Source: Thermoplasmata archaeon (GTDB lineage Archaea > Thermoplasmatota > B47-G6). Taken from it: a stretch of 5,234 nt of DNA. The notes below the pieces were generated by a model. That model made no database searches and was not told the origin of the DNA. It saw nothing but the letters and a program-made list of their open reading frames with translations. Position numbers and translations under genes: made by a program. Shown in pieces: positions 4,738-5,234 of this stretch; positions within the stretch are counted from its first letter, which is position 1; each line of letters begins with the position of its first letter. The stretch is taken from positions 1-5,234 of the forward strand of contig QMTU01000067.1 of the NCBI GenBank assembly GCA_003663585.1, in the 5' to 3' direction.

Positions 4738-5234
4738 GTAGGAAGTATTTACAATTGCCTCTAAAAGCTTTATAGTCTCTTCTATGTCATCCTTTTGCTC
4801 AACCTCTACAAGGGAGTGCGTATATCTTGTTGGAATACATATTGCTATGGAGTTCCTGGGCCCGCCGTAGAGAGATAATGCCATAGCGTCTGTGCCTCCA
4901 CCAGTTACTAGGGGTTGATATCTTATATTGTGCTCTCTCGCCACCCCTTCAACGAACTCTCTAGCTTTCCAAGTTGCTGTGAATACCCTGTCCACAAGCC
5001 TTAGTGCAGGGCCCTCACCGAGCTTTAGGGTTCCTGAGTACACATCCGGAAGGCCAGGATAATCAGTGGCATTTGTAGTGTCTATGGCAACTGCCAGATC
5101 AAAGTCCTCGAGAACGTTAGAGGCTGCCAGAGCTCCATGAAGGCCCACTTCCTCTCTGACAGTAAATATTACAGTAACGTCTGCCTCTGGTTCCTCTTTT
5201 GATAGCTTCTCTAGGAGCTTTAACAGTATATAGC
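4732..5234 (-). CDS. Second M42 family metallo-aminopeptidase, C-terminal part; 5' end outside the window
   Basis: The frame is open to the window edge and yields 166 residues, about half of a normal 340-360 residue M42 protein. The GTG at 5148 is not a start: it encodes Val inside the conserved FTVREEVGLHG motif, and the frame continues upstream with LEKLSKEEPEADVTVI. Present are the catalytic and metal-binding Glu pair (VREEVG), the metal Asp (VAIDTTNATDYPG), the TGGGTDA loop and the final metal His (RYTHSLVE). The N-terminal His and the LDDR motif would lie beyond 5234. This copy has the standard GGGTDA form, unlike its plus-strand neighbour, though THSLVE has Leu where Pro is usual. The two genes are tail to tail, so they are not co-transcribed. 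Archaea often carry several TET paralogues that differ in specificity and can form mixed complexes, and this is probably one of them. Confidence 0.92.
   Translation of the reverse strand, partial: YILLKLLEKLSKEEPEADVTVIFTVREEVGLHGALAASNVLEDFDLAVAIDTTNATDYPGLPDVYSGTLKLGEGPALRLVDRVFTATWKAREFVEGVAREHNIRYQPLVTGGGTDAMALSLYGGPRNSIAICIPTRYTHSLVEVEQKDDIEETIKLLEAIVNTSYR

Noticed and set aside
4732..5148. Second M42 gene as a complete 138-residue protein
   Set aside because: The apparent start is the Val codon of the conserved EEVG motif, and the frame stays open with family-like sequence to the window edge.
1..5234. CRISPR array, tRNA or rRNA gene
   Set aside because: No regularly spaced repeats and no cloverleaf or ribosomal RNA sequence were seen on either strand.

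Overview
The window looks like part of an archaeal chromosome, most likely from a thermophile of the Thermoproteota (crenarchaeal) type. The main reason is an archaea-specific DUF373 membrane protein. Supporting signs are GGTGA/GGAGG ribosome-binding sites, TATA-like A/T boxes upstream of genes, heavy AGA/AGG arginine codon use, an M42 (TET-type) aminopeptidase pair, and a start resembling the archaeal MptE/DUF115 pterin enzyme. No rRNA, tRNA or CRISPR array was seen. The species assignment is an inference.

Left part (1-2634, all minus strand). Reading leftward from 2634 there is a small cupin gene (2634-2278), a 97-base gap with TATA-like boxes, an endonuclease IV family gene (2180-1308), a DUF373 membrane protein (1306-191) and the start of a further gene that leaves the window (191-1). 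The last three are packed as one operon. The first pair is separated by 1 base. The second junction is a TGATG stop/start overlap, which moves the last gene's start upstream of the more obvious internal ATG at 143.

Middle part (2635-3642). About 1 kb carries no intact gene but is not featureless. Read by eye on the minus strand it holds the decayed C-terminal half of a TnpB (IS200/IS605 or IS607 type) transposon nuclease at 3193-2772. A strong 16-bp hairpin lies near that gene's 3' end. Directly upstream of the TnpB fragment is the broken C-terminal end of an OsmC-type peroxide-stress protein (about 3360-3199), preceded by further broken frames that I could not identify (3509-3352). I read this as a mobile-element scar next to or inside a former OsmC gene, followed by decay.

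Right part (3643-5234). A complete M42-family metallo-aminopeptidase on the plus strand converges on a second M42 gene on the minus strand, whose 5' part lies beyond the window. Their stop codons are about 60 bases apart, with a perfect 14-bp palindrome across the second gene's stop. The complete copy departs from the usual family sequence at three conserved places while keeping all metal ligands, so the two are diverged paralogues, possibly subunits of different or mixed TET complexes.

I see no clearly new multi-gene system. The most notable content is the unannotated TnpB and OsmC remnants and their junction, the hairpin, and the divergent M42 paralogue.
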